From the NCBI GenBank assembly GCA_934373295.1, contig CAKROK010000001.1, forward strand, positions 1 through 64,000: 64,000 nucleotides of DNA, in the 5' to 3' direction. Positions 34,201 to 42,142 of this stretch are shown piece after piece; position 1 is the stretch's first letter; each line of letters opens with the position of its first letter. Under the pieces are notes generated by a model. It made no database searches and had not been told where the DNA came from. It saw only the letters and a program-made list of their open reading frames with translations. This stretch comes from an uncultured Christensenellaceae bacterium. Lineage in GTDB: Bacteria > Bacillota > Clostridia > Christensenellales > Christensenellaceae. Made by a program: the position numbers and the translations under genes.

Positions 34201-36757
34201 CGCCGTCGCCGTCCTTATCGCCTGCATCTAACTTTCTCGTGACATTGCCACTGCTGCCCAGCGTCGCCTTGACCCTTATTTTGAGCGGGTCATCCTGCGT
34301 TTCGACAGTCATGTCGCCAAAGCTCCAATAATAGCCGTAGTATAATCCCTGGCCGCTGCTCGTCTGCAAGAGCTGGAAGGGCAGCCTGTGATTTCCGTTC
34401 CATACGGACACGTTAGTCACGTTTGAGCTATGCTCAAAGCCGCTGTCTATGACCTCCTCATACACCTTGCTCGTCATGTCAGACCCTGTATAGCTGCGCT
34501 TTTCAAAGTACGTGAGCGTGGTCTGGGAGTCCGCCGTGAGCACTATGTCACCCGATACTATGTCCGCATATTTGAACGTGAGCGTTTCACCCGATTTGTT
34601 CTCGATCTCCGCCCAATACTGTATGGGGCCGTTTTCGCCGGGATAAGCCTGCCAATATGCGGTCAGCTCCATCGCGGGGTCGGCGTTCGTGAACTTTATC
34701 TTTAACAGCTTGCCGTCCTTTTCGTCTATCTCTTTTCCAGCATATTTCCAATCCGTTGCCTTGCCGTTGACGGCGCCCACTAAGGGCATCTCCTGCGCCT
34801 CGGCGGGGGTTATCCACTTATGACCGGTATCAAGAGCTGTAAGCTCCTCAATATACTGTTTATCACCATCAATCGCAATGGTCATAGACGTATCGGCAGA
34901 TGAAAGAACCGTGCGCTCGGCGTTTTCGGAGAGAACCGTTCCGTCCTGCTCATAGTAGTTGGACGCCTTGTCGAGATACAGCCCGTCGAATATCGCCGCG
35001 CCGCCCGTCGTGTTCAGCTTTATAGAAGTGGATCTCGCGCTGCCGCTGTTAAATACGGTGGAAACGCGCTCCCATTCGCCCTGTTTTGTCGTATTTATTT
35101 TAACGTCGCCGTCTAACGCGGATATCTGCGCCGTCGCTCCGGAAAGCGCCTTGACCCATCCCGTCAGAATGTAATCCGTGTTTGCGGCTATGGCAACGTT
35201 ATCGGAGGTCGCCGCCGCGGCGTCATCCGAAAGAAGCAGAGCCTTTTTGCCAACATATGCGTCGTCCGTTATGCTCGCGCCGTTTTCTATCTTCCAGTTT
35301 TCAGCGTGATATGATGTATAATAGCCCTCAAAGGTTCCGTTTTTGACGAGATTATCGCCGTTCGTGGTGATAGCCGCCTGGCGCAGAGATACCTCGTCAA
35401 TGTACGCCGTGTTTACCGTTCCGTCCGTTTCGGGATGCACCACCGCCCTGACGGTTATCTCTGTATGACTTCCACTGTACCAGAAACCGGACATCAATAT
35501 CCAATAATCGTCTTTGTAGCCGTCGTGATTATATGTCGTGCTTTCGAGCTGGACCTCGCCTTCAGCGTCGTTCATGTCGATATACGCCGTCGCCGTCTTG
35601 GGCGCACCTGTGAGGTAGACCCATGCGGAGAATACATACTGTGTATTTGGCGTGACCGCGATGGGCTTTCCACCGTTAGCCACGGCTATCGCATCGCCCG
35701 CAGTTCCCGCGCTCATTGCTGATTTAAACGAGTATTTGTCGCTCTTTCCCTTGTTCGTCGCTATCGCCGCATTTTCGTTAAGCTCCCACTGGCCGAGCGA
35801 GAAATCCGGGTCGGGAATGAGATTTTCCTGAACGTCCGCCTTTACGAGCGAGACGTTATCCACCATCGCCTTGCTGCCGTCGTTTATAGAGGATGTGGCG
35901 TTGTCCCAGTTGCCCTCGGTGACTATTCTGACAGTCGTAGACGTGTTCGAGCCGGAGTACCATAAGCCCGCGAGGTGTTCCCACTCTTTTACCTTGTGTC
36001 CCCTCAATCTCATGTTTTCCGCCGTGGGGTACATGTCGATATAAGTCCACTTGCCGTTGCCGTAGCGATATATGTCAGCAGAATATATGTACCACGTGTT
36101 CTTTTCAACGGATACACTCTGGTTGATTATCGCCGCATTGAGCGCCATTCCCTCGCCGCCGATAGCCGTCGCGTCCGATGTCGTGCCGCCGCTCCAGCCC
36201 GTCGTGCCGTTTTCAAAATCGCCGTTCTTTACAAGCTCTATCGCGGTGTCATACACTTCACAGATATTGACCTCGTCAAAAAGGACGTCTCCCTTTGCGG
36301 TCAATGTGATGGACGTTTTCTCGAGGTCGCCGGAGGAAAATTCCTTTGAATAATACACCCACGCTCCCGCGCCGTCCGCTTCTATAACGATATCCGTCCC
36401 GTCGAGCGCGATCTTTGCGACATCCGCCTGCGCGCTTTTCTTTATCCACGCGGAGACGATGTAGTTCTTCTTTTTCGCGAGCGCAATGTCGTCCGTCTTT
36501 GCTGTTCCCTCTGCGCCGCCCACGTATTTCAAGGCGTTTACGCCCTCTTTAACGTCGTCCGTTACGACCGTAAAGCCCTCGCCGAGCTGCCATCCGTCAA
36601 GGGATTTTGACGGCTCATGCGAGTCCTCAAAGGAACCGTTTTGCAGCAAGTTCTTCTGTCCGCCGGCCGCAAAGACCGCCGCTTCGCCCGATATCATAGC
36701 GGATATCACGAGAGCAAATGTCAAAAGAAATGCAATTATACGTCTGTTTCTTTTCAT
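31238..36757 (-). CDS. Giant secreted GH36-like glycosidase (alpha-galactosidase type)
   Basis: This secreted protein of 1839 residues starts at ATG 36757 (AAGGAG upstream; signal peptide ending near AVFAAG). The order is four CBM4/9-like modules with NGSFE/NGDFE/DPDFS/NGTFE starts (about 30-600), a clan GH-D catalytic region (about 600-1240), an Ig2 domain, one CBM-like module of the type repeated in the GH2 giant, two more Ig-like domains, and the shared C-terminal domain. Catalytic landmarks are YYRSDFN (nucleophile Asp near 1018) and HCSGGGALKDF (acid/base Asp near 1065). GH36 enzymes cleave alpha-galactosides or alpha-N-acetylgalactosaminides; which one is not clear. Confidence 0.85.
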   Translation of the reverse strand: MKRNRRIIAFLLTFALVISAMISGEAAVFAAGGQKNLLQNGSFEDSHEPSKSLDGWQLGEGFTVVTDDVKEGVNALKYVGGAEGTAKTDDIALAKKKNYIVSAWIKKSAQADVAKIALDGTDIVIEADGAGAWVYYSKEFSSGDLEKTSITLTAKGDVLFDEVNICEVYDTAIELVKNGDFENGTTGWSGGTTSDATAIGGEGMALNAAIINQSVSVEKNTWYIYSADIYRYGNGKWTYIDMYPTAENMRLRGHKVKEWEHLAGLWYSGSNTSTTVRIVTEGNWDNATSSINDGSKAMVDNVSLVKADVQENLIPDPDFSLGQWELNENAAIATNKGKSDKYSFKSAMSAGTAGDAIAVANGGKPIAVTPNTQYVFSAWVYLTGAPKTATAYIDMNDAEGEVQLESTTYNHDGYKDDYWILMSGFWYSGSHTEITVRAVVHPETDGTVNTAYIDEVSLRQAAITTNGDNLVKNGTFEGYYTSYHAENWKIENGASITDDAYVGKKALLLSDDAAAATSDNVAIAANTDYILTGWVKALSGATAQISALDGDVKINTTKQGEWERVSTVFNSGSARSTSIKLNTTGGAAIFDGLYLDKASNYYEQDGTVLSENAERTVLSSADTSMTIAIDGDKQYIEELTALDTGHKWITPAEAQEMPLVGAVNGKATDWKYAGKEIDEKDGKLLKIKFTNADPAMELTAYWQAYPGENGPIQYWAEIENKSGETLTFKYADIVSGDIVLTADSQTTLTYFEKRSYTGSDMTSKVYEEVIDSGFEHSSNVTNVSVWNGNHRLPFQLLQTSSGQGLYYGYYWSFGDMTVETQDDPLKIRVKATLGSSGNVTRKLDAGDKDGDGVADADDNLVIPGMFFGAYKGSIDNGSNRMKSWYWNHRMTKTMRENENEPLVELHLPFNSEEEWTTYLSEHDVASWGVQLLKQDYWWTVPNSPPSDGSFVPELQSKWNPYPTKWPNGMILGDLAHSYGMKMTLYMCQTYEDTSIADWNGRSKNLGALKYRLKEWNIDYYRSDFNLEGPDATNNYASHEGFMWVLDQLINDSELPNFRYEHCSGGGALKDFTSLERMTFMTTEDSGRALAHRNVAYADSYMINPVQLKVDNSIDWPPLEGTYSDQNAWDYYSLRTGLMGAMMVCPSTTLSGFTDHQIEVAKETYAIYNAKQRQILRNCDVYHILPSPDGVNWDGLEYYNEKIGMGSIVLFRPGKKSETEKVIYPDGLKAGATYEVTFEDNTDLNVTATGEKLMKDGILVRMDKEYDSEIVWLKEKTQGVGVEKIEIRGTVNMKLAETAKLLADITPINASNCDVIWLSSDNRIASVNAQGYITSHKPGKVTITARATDGSGIEGSVEVTVTEKVSDDAFICVNDTDESIKYGAGSGAGSGGGGYINGDETIIREYAEFTFEGTMVRVISATNVDLGMADIFIDGQKITTADWYSSSLLKQQVVFESAMLDPGKHTIKIVPTNTKNSLSTGTLIVVDAFMYLKDYEAAAVVLEGPDTVKIGQTAQYTAAILPEEASQKIVWSVTPVTGEATIDENGLLTAVKAGKVTVRAASDANENVFDEITVTIENIGVESMKILNSPNIYVGEAVKLDVGVYPENATNKAYEAFVMSGDAAIIDGALKANSVGTIVVVAISKDNGSIGAIKQFTATVRPKVNISKLKVKLAATLYTYDGKVKKPAVTVTDANGKKIASSNYTVTYASGRKLPGTYTVKVTMKGSYTGSKTLTFAIRGKQMTVSKLTALSKGFKATWKKQSYVTGYQVQYSTSSKFTAKTTKTATISKYTTTSKTVTKLKASTKYYVRVRSYKTTKISGKNYNVYSAWSKAKAVTTKK
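31241..31780 (-). repeat. C-terminal domain shared with the GH2 giant (copy 2)
   Basis: This stretch is the partner of 22195-22730. The two copies differ at only a few residues across about 175, which points to recent duplication or gene conversion between the giants. Confidence 0.9.
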
Positions 36758-36808
36758 CTTTTTCTCCTTTACATGTTTTTCATTATCCATTGGACAATAT
36801 AAATTTCG

Positions 36809-36822
36809 AGTAATCGATTACA
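36809..36822. promoter_or_regulatory. cre/LacI-like palindrome upstream of the GH36 giant
   Basis: AGTAATCGATTACA holds the 12-bp perfect palindrome GTAATCGATTAC with a central CG, as in operators of LacI-family regulators and CcpA (cre). It is 52 bp before the GH36 start codon. Confidence 0.5.
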
Positions 36823-36903
36823 TTTTAACTTGACATTCAGAACGGCACTATAAAATGTCTAAAAACCCCGTTAAACATCAATGTTTCACAGCATTAAGTG
36901 AAA

Positions 36904-36917
36904 TGTTATCGAATACA
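36904..36917. promoter_or_regulatory. Second cre/LacI-like site upstream of the GH36 giant
   Basis: TGTTATCGAATACA matches the 36809 site at 11 of 14 positions and is 95 bp away, close to nine helical turns. Confidence 0.4.
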
Positions 36918-36998
36918 TGTATTTATTCTATTATATTCAATAGGAGAAGTAAAATCAACAACTATTTTAAAAAAATATTATGTCATTTATCGTTTGAT

Positions 36999-37026
36999 GT
37001 AAAAAACCGCCCTTTTTCGAGCGGTT
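36999..37026 (-). terminator. Terminator of the lon-engB-phosphoesterase operon
   Basis: AACCGC (37005-37010) pairs with GCGGTT (37021-37026). On the minus strand the stem runs into TTTTTT. Confidence 0.75.
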
Positions 37027-37032
37027 CAAGTA

Positions 37033-37725
37033 TTATAAAATTTTTCTCAGCTTAAAATCGAGATAATCACAGGACGTGAGCATATAGCACGCGCCGTCTA
37101 TTATCGCGTCGCAGTAGTCTAAATGCTTAAACGCTTCGCCGTGGATATGCCCGTAAACGACCGTCTTAACGCCGTATTCCTTAAAAAGCGCGGTGAATTC
37201 GCTCGGCTTTTTGTTCGCGGCATAGGGCGGATAGTGCATCATGCCGATTATGGGCTTCTGCGCCTTTTTCGCCGCGTCGAGCGACATCTTGAGCCGTTCG
37301 AGCTCGCGGCGGAATATCTTTTCATCCTGCTCGTTAAAGCCCTTTTCCTCCCTGCCTATCCATCCGCGCGTCCCCGCTATGCAGAAATCCTTACCAATAT
37401 AGCAGTCATTTTGAAGGAAAAACGCGCCGCCCCACAGCATCGCGCGCGTCTTGGTGAGCGAGTTATGCCAATAATCGTGGTTGCCCTTTATCAATACCTT
37501 TTTACCGGGCATGGCGCATATCAGGTCGATGTCCGGCTTCGCGTCCGTCTCGTTCATCGCCCAGCTTATGTCCCCCGCGATAAGTACGGTGTCATCCTCC
37601 GTGACCTTTTCGTTCCAATCAGCCGCGATCCTCTCCCAGTGATTTTGCCAGTTGTTCCCAAAAATGTCCATCGGCTTGGGGTTTACTGTCGAAAGATGCG
37701 TGTCGGATATGGCAAATACGCTCAT
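37033..37725 (-). CDS. Metallophosphoesterase
   Basis: This 230-residue calcineurin-like phosphoesterase carries the dinuclear metal motifs ISDTHLS (start), AGDISWAMNE, KGNHDYWHNS, and GHIHGEAF near the C-terminus. Substrate is unknown; related proteins act on phosphodiesters. It overlaps the engB stop by 4 bp, and AGGAGG lies before the ATG, so it is the last gene of the lon-engB operon. Confidence 0.9.
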   Translation of the reverse strand: MSVFAISDTHLSTVNPKPMDIFGNNWQNHWERIAADWNEKVTEDDTVLIAGDISWAMNETDAKPDIDLICAMPGKKVLIKGNHDYWHNSLTKTRAMLWGGAFFLQNDCYIGKDFCIAGTRGWIGREEKGFNEQDEKIFRRELERLKMSLDAAKKAQKPIIGMMHYPPYAANKKPSEFTALFKEYGVKTVVYGHIHGEAFKHLDYCDAIIDGACYMLTSCDYLDFKLRKIL

Positions 37726-38321
37726 GCTTCCTCCTCTTTATGTGAAAGATATGCGTCGAAAAGCTCCAAAAGCTCCTCCTTGCCCACGCCCTCGTTCGAT
37801 AGCGCGACCATGGGATAGTCGTAAGACGTGGGGCACTCCCTCCTCAGCTTGAAAAGCTCCTGCTTGCGCTTGGATTTCGCGATTTTATCCGCCTTTGTCG
37901 CGCCGATCATATACGGAAAGCCGTATTCCTCGACAAAGCGCAGCATGAGCTTGTCCTCCTCCGTGGGCTTGTGCCTTATGTCCATCAATATGAGCACGAG
38001 CTTTAAGTTCTTCGCGCTCTCGAAATAGCCGTTCATCATGGTGTTCCATGACGCCTTTTCCTCCTTTGAGACGCGCGCAAAGCCGTATCCGGGAAGGTCG
38101 ACGAGATAAAACTCCCTGTTTATGAGGAAGTAGTTTATGAGCCTGGTCTTGCCCGGCTGCTTTGAAACTCTCGCGAGCTTTGAGTTGCGCGTGAGCATGT
38201 TTATGAGCGAGGATTTACCCACGTTGGACTTACCCACGACGGCTATTTCCGGCAGATCATGGTTGAAATAGTCCTTTTTGTTCTTTATGCTTCTGAAAAA
38301 CTCGGCGTTTTTGATTATCAT
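37722..38321 (-). CDS. engB: Ribosome biogenesis GTP-binding protein EngB/YsxC
   Basis: This 199-residue P-loop GTPase is needed for 50S ribosome assembly. The G1 motif is GKSNVGKSSL, G3 is DLPGYGFA, G4 is ATKADK. It starts within the lon stop (overlap by 1 bp). The lon-engB pairing is the standard order in Firmicutes. Confidence 0.95.
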   Translation of the reverse strand: MIIKNAEFFRSIKNKKDYFNHDLPEIAVVGKSNVGKSSLINMLTRNSKLARVSKQPGKTRLINYFLINREFYLVDLPGYGFARVSKEEKASWNTMMNGYFESAKNLKLVLILMDIRHKPTEEDKLMLRFVEEYGFPYMIGATKADKIAKSKRKQELFKLRRECPTSYDYPMVALSNEGVGKEELLELFDAYLSHKEEEA

Positions 38322-40627
38322 CAGTCAAGTGTCCTCTTTAAAACTTCTTCGATGTCCTTTACCGTCGTAAACGTGAGCTGTTCTTTAAGCTCATCCGGTA
38401 TATCCCTTATATCCGCGGCGTTTTCCGCAGGGATAATTATATTATGCACCCCGTCGCGCAGCGCCGCCAGCGCCTTTTCCTTAAGACCGCCTATGGGCAG
38501 GACGCGCCCAGTGAGCGTTATCTCACCTGTCATTGCGACGTCACAGCGCACGGGCCTGTTCGTAAATGACGATACCATCGCGGTGCAAAGAGTTATTCCC
38601 GCAGAGGGACCATCCTTAGGCACGGCGCCCTCGGGGACGTGTACGTGTACGTCGTTTTCCTTAAAGAAAGCGTCGTCTATGCCCAGCTCACCCGCCCGTG
38701 AACGGATAAACGAAAGCGCGGTCTTTGCCGATTCCTTCATCACGTCGCCCAGACTGCCCGTCAGCTCGAGCGCGCCCGCGCCCGGCATATGCGTGACTTC
38801 TATGGGCATTGTGCATCCGCCTATGCTTGTCCACGCAAGTCCGCAGGCGACCCCCACGGTGGGCTGCTTGGGCAGATTGCTCTCGTTATGCATGGCAGTG
38901 CCTAAAAAGCTCTCGAGGTTCTTTTTGGTCACGGTTATTCTCTTTTTACCCTCGAGGTACTGCGCGGCGGCCTTCCTGCATATTGTCGCGATTCTCCGCT
39001 CAAGCGTCCTCACGCCGCTCTCCGCGGTATACCCCGTTATGATACTCTCAATCGCAGCCGTCTCAAAGCGCAGTATATTTCCGTTAAGACCGTGCTTTTT
39101 GAGCTGCTTGGGGATTATGTGCTTTTTGGCGATATTTAGCTTTTCAAAGGACGTATATCCCGAAAGCTCTATTATCTCCATCCTGTCATAGAGCGCGGAT
39201 GGGATAGCCGAGGCATCGTTCGCCGTAGTGATGAACATGACTGAGGATAAATCGAACTCTATATCGAGGTAGTTATCCGCGAACGTCTTGTTTATCGCGG
39301 GGTCCAAGACCTCGAGCATTGCGGACGCGGGGTCTCCCTTGAAGTCGCTGCCCATCTTGTCTATCTCATCTAACAGGAACACGGGGTTCATCGTGCCCGC
39401 CTTTTTGATATTGGTTATTATTCTTCCCGGTATAGCGCCTATGTACGTCCGTCTGTGTCCCCTTATCTCCGCTTCATCGTGTACGCCGCCCAGGCTCATG
39501 CGCACGAACTGTCTGCCCAGCGCGTGGGCGATGGAATGCGCTATAGACGTCTTACCTACTCCGGGCGGGCCGACAAGGCATATTACGCTGCCCTCGTTTT
39601 GATCCTGCGCAAGCTGCTTCACCGCAAGGGATTCTATTATCCTGTCCTTGACCTTGTCCATGCCGAAATGCTCGTCGTCCAAGACCTTTCTCGCATGGGT
39701 CAGGTTCAAATCGTCCTCGCTGTATTTTCCGAAAGGCAGGGACGTCACCGTTTCAAGGTAGTTTCTAAGCACGCTGTGGTCGGGCATCGTGGGAGATAGC
39801 CGCGCAAAGCGGTTTACCTCTCTAAGCAGCTTTTCGCGCGTCTGTTCGTTTATATCGAGCGCCTTGACCTTTTGCTCAAAGACCTGCGCCTCGCCCTCCT
39901 CGTCGCCTTCGCCCAGAGCGTTTTGTATCGTCCTCATCTGCTCGCGCAAAAATGCGTCCTTTTGAATCTTTTCAATGGAACGGCGCGTGGTTTGGTTTAT
40001 CTGCGCGGTGAGCTCCGCAATGTTTATCTCCTCACAGATATAGTCGATGAGCCGCTTTATGCGCTGCTCAACATCGAGAATTTCCAGCATCTCCTGCTTT
40101 TTATCCACGCCCTGAAGGATGTTTTGAGATATCGTATCCGCCAGCTTTTCGGGCTGATGGATGTCCCTTAACGCCAAAACAGCCTCCTGTGGAATCTTCC
40201 CGCTCGTCTCGCCGAATTTTTCGTAGCTGTCCAGCAGTATGCGCATATACGCCTCCGCCCTGTCCGCATCCTGTATGCGCACTTCGCCGGCATAGGCTAT
40301 CGTCGCATTAAAGCAGCCCTCCGTCTCACAGGCGAGCATCCTCGCGCGGGAAAGGCCCTCTACGAGCACGCGCATCCCGCCTCTTTCTGTCTTTAGGACG
40401 TGCCGCACCCTCGCGACCACGCCCATCTTGTATATATCCGCCGCACACGGCTCCTCCACGCGCATGTCGCGCTGCGCCGCTAAGAACACAAGGCGTTCAT
40501 TTCTCTTCATCGCCAAGTCGACGGCATCCATGGAGGGCTTGCGCGCCACCTCCAAATTGAGCAAAGTATAGGGAAACGCAACTATGCCCCTCAACGGGAG
40601 CATAGGCATTTTAACGGTATTTTCCAT
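38321..40627 (-). CDS. lon: ATP-dependent endopeptidase Lon
   Basis: This 768-residue cytosolic AAA+ protease degrades misfolded and regulatory proteins. It has the N-terminal LAN domain starting MLPLRGIVAFPYT, a Walker A GPPGVGKTSIAHS, Walker B VFLLDEIDKM, and the C-terminal Ser-Lys protease site in PKDGPSAGITL. Length is typical. It has its own promoter at 40663-40691, and is followed by engB. Confidence 0.97.
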   Translation of the reverse strand: MENTVKMPMLPLRGIVAFPYTLLNLEVARKPSMDAVDLAMKRNERLVFLAAQRDMRVEEPCAADIYKMGVVARVRHVLKTERGGMRVLVEGLSRARMLACETEGCFNATIAYAGEVRIQDADRAEAYMRILLDSYEKFGETSGKIPQEAVLALRDIHQPEKLADTISQNILQGVDKKQEMLEILDVEQRIKRLIDYICEEINIAELTAQINQTTRRSIEKIQKDAFLREQMRTIQNALGEGDEEGEAQVFEQKVKALDINEQTREKLLREVNRFARLSPTMPDHSVLRNYLETVTSLPFGKYSEDDLNLTHARKVLDDEHFGMDKVKDRIIESLAVKQLAQDQNEGSVICLVGPPGVGKTSIAHSIAHALGRQFVRMSLGGVHDEAEIRGHRRTYIGAIPGRIITNIKKAGTMNPVFLLDEIDKMGSDFKGDPASAMLEVLDPAINKTFADNYLDIEFDLSSVMFITTANDASAIPSALYDRMEIIELSGYTSFEKLNIAKKHIIPKQLKKHGLNGNILRFETAAIESIITGYTAESGVRTLERRIATICRKAAAQYLEGKKRITVTKKNLESFLGTAMHNESNLPKQPTVGVACGLAWTSIGGCTMPIEVTHMPGAGALELTGSLGDVMKESAKTALSFIRSRAGELGIDDAFFKENDVHVHVPEGAVPKDGPSAGITLCTAMVSSFTNRPVRCDVAMTGEITLTGRVLPIGGLKEKALAALRDGVHNIIIPAENAADIRDIPDELKEQLTFTTVKDIEEVLKRTLD

Positions 40628-40662
40628 ATCGCACCTCTAATATATGAAGCTTTCAATCACAT

Positions 40663-40691
40663 ATTATACTATACTTTTCAATTCAGGACAA
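40663..40691 (-). promoter_or_regulatory. Promoter of lon
   Basis: On the minus strand, TTGTCC (40691-40686) and TATAAT (40668-40663) are 17 bp apart. No CtsR or HrcA operator is seen beside it. Confidence 0.75.
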
Positions 40692-40734
40692 GACGACATA
40701 TATTGTCAGTGTTACCATGAAAATCAACTATATT

Positions 40735-41352
40735 TCATAATTCACTCTCACTTACCAATTCCACCATACACGCCGACAACTCATACGCCGTCCGCACTAT
40801 CGTATGCCCCTCCGTGACCTTCTCGTATCTTCGGCTTTGCAGCCTGCCATGCACCGCAATTTTATCGCCCACCGCATAGTTTGCGCATATCCGCGCGTTT
40901 CTCCCCCACGCTATCACGGGGATATAGTCGGATTTGTTGTATGCGCGGTTTACCGCCAAAAGCATATCGGCGATCTCCCGCCCGAAAGGAGTCACGCGGT
41001 ATATGGGCGTCTTACAGATATATCCGCACAGCATAGCGTCATTTGTGCAGTTATCCTGCTCCGCGGGAAAGACATCCTTTATAAACAGCTTTATCTCAAG
41101 GCGGTTCGCGCCCTCGACCTCCCGATTATAGCTGCGTATCTGTCCATAGACCTCTATCAGCTCACCCTCTTTTACGCCGGGCTTCAGCTTTTCGGGAATA
41201 ATGCAGCATAGCTCATCAAACGCTCCGGATAGGCGCTTTACCCTCAATGTGAACGCATAAAATCTCTCGGCATATACGCAATGGGAAAGCTGCGGCTCGC
41301 TTAGCGCTATTCCCGTCGCGCAGATGGTGTTCGTTACAATATTCTGCGTCAT
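40735..41352 (-). CDS. Single-stranded DNA-binding-like protein with two OB folds
   Basis: This 205-residue protein appears to hold two OB folds in tandem (about 8-95 and 105-200). Each has an SSB/PriB-like pattern: the second has PVIAWGRNARICANYAVGDKIAVHGRLQSRRY, read here as PVIAWGRNARIC and GDKIAVHGRLQSR, close to single-strand binding proteins. It lacks the acidic C-terminal tail of the housekeeping SSB, ending instead in VSESEL. It overlaps the deacetylase gene by 4 bp. It may be an accessory replication or repair protein. Confidence 0.7.
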   Translation of the reverse strand: MTQNIVTNTICATGIALSEPQLSHCVYAERFYAFTLRVKRLSGAFDELCCIIPEKLKPGVKEGELIEVYGQIRSYNREVEGANRLEIKLFIKDVFPAEQDNCTNDAMLCGYICKTPIYRVTPFGREIADMLLAVNRAYNKSDYIPVIAWGRNARICANYAVGDKIAVHGRLQSRRYEKVTEGHTIVRTAYELSACMVELVSESEL

Positions 41353-42074
41353 TTTGAGCTACCCCCTAATCGGGAGATGGTGACGCATTCGAGATTCAGC
41401 TCATAAAGCCCGTCGATTATCTGCTCAAGCGCCTCGACCGTCTGCTCATTGTTGTTCTGCATAACTATGATGCTCCCGTTTTTGGCGTTGTTAAGCACTC
41501 TGCCCGCTATGGCGTCCGCGCCGTCCGAGCGCCAGTCCTGTGAATCGATGCTCCATCCCACGGGCACGAACCCGCTTTCCACAAGCGCCGCAGTTATAGT
41601 ATCGCTCCCCGCGCCGTAGGGCATCCTTATGAGATCCGTCTCGACCCCGTGCTCTAACTTCAAAAACTCGCGCGCGGCTATCGCATCTTCGACCGCCTTT
41701 TTTGCGCCCATGTCGTCATAGCGCTCGTGCGTCATGGAGTGGCTTATGACCTCGTGACCGTCCTTTATGATGTTTTCGACCGCCTGCGGGTTTTCCTCCG
41801 CCCACTTGCCCATCACGGCAAACGTCGCCTTTGCTCCCTTTTTCTTTAAAATTTCGAGAATTTCATCCGTCTTATCCTCGCCGAACGCCGTGTCAAACGT
41901 GAGCGCGACGGCGCTGTCCGCATCGTCCACATGCGTGAGCACAAGCCCATTATCGCTGAACGCGGTCGCCGCATCCCCCGCCGCACATGCGATATATATG
42001 CACGCGGCTATGAGCACCATGGCGCAGGCAGCTATCTTTATAAGCGTCTTTTTTTTCAAAATTAAAACTCGCAT
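41349..42074 (-). CDS. Polysaccharide deacetylase family protein (PdaB-like)
   Basis: This 241-residue protein has an N-terminal membrane anchor or signal (about 10-32) and a NodB-type deacetylase fold. The motif usually written TFDDG reads LTFDTAFGEDKT, as in sporulation PdaB relatives (TFDAAWG). The HSMTHE metal-binding histidines and the RMPYGAG motif are present. It would act outside the membrane on peptidoglycan or another glycan. It lies between ftsQ and the SSB-like gene on the same strand. Confidence 0.85.
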   Translation of the reverse strand: MRVLILKKKTLIKIAACAMVLIAACIYIACAAGDAATAFSDNGLVLTHVDDADSAVALTFDTAFGEDKTDEILEILKKKGAKATFAVMGKWAEENPQAVENIIKDGHEVISHSMTHERYDDMGAKKAVEDAIAAREFLKLEHGVETDLIRMPYGAGSDTITAALVESGFVPVGWSIDSQDWRSDGADAIAGRVLNNAKNGSIIVMQNNNEQTVEALEQIIDGLYELNLECVTISRLGGSSK

Positions 42075-42142
42075 ATTCGCACCTCATCCTGTATTAGTAA
42101 ATAGATACGAATCGCGAGTTAAAATTATTCTATTTATTTAAT

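Noticed and set aside
37123..39191. Long open frames on the plus strand opposite engB and lon
   Set aside because: The minus-strand genes are confidently assigned essential proteins; the plus-strand frames are by-products of their codon bias.
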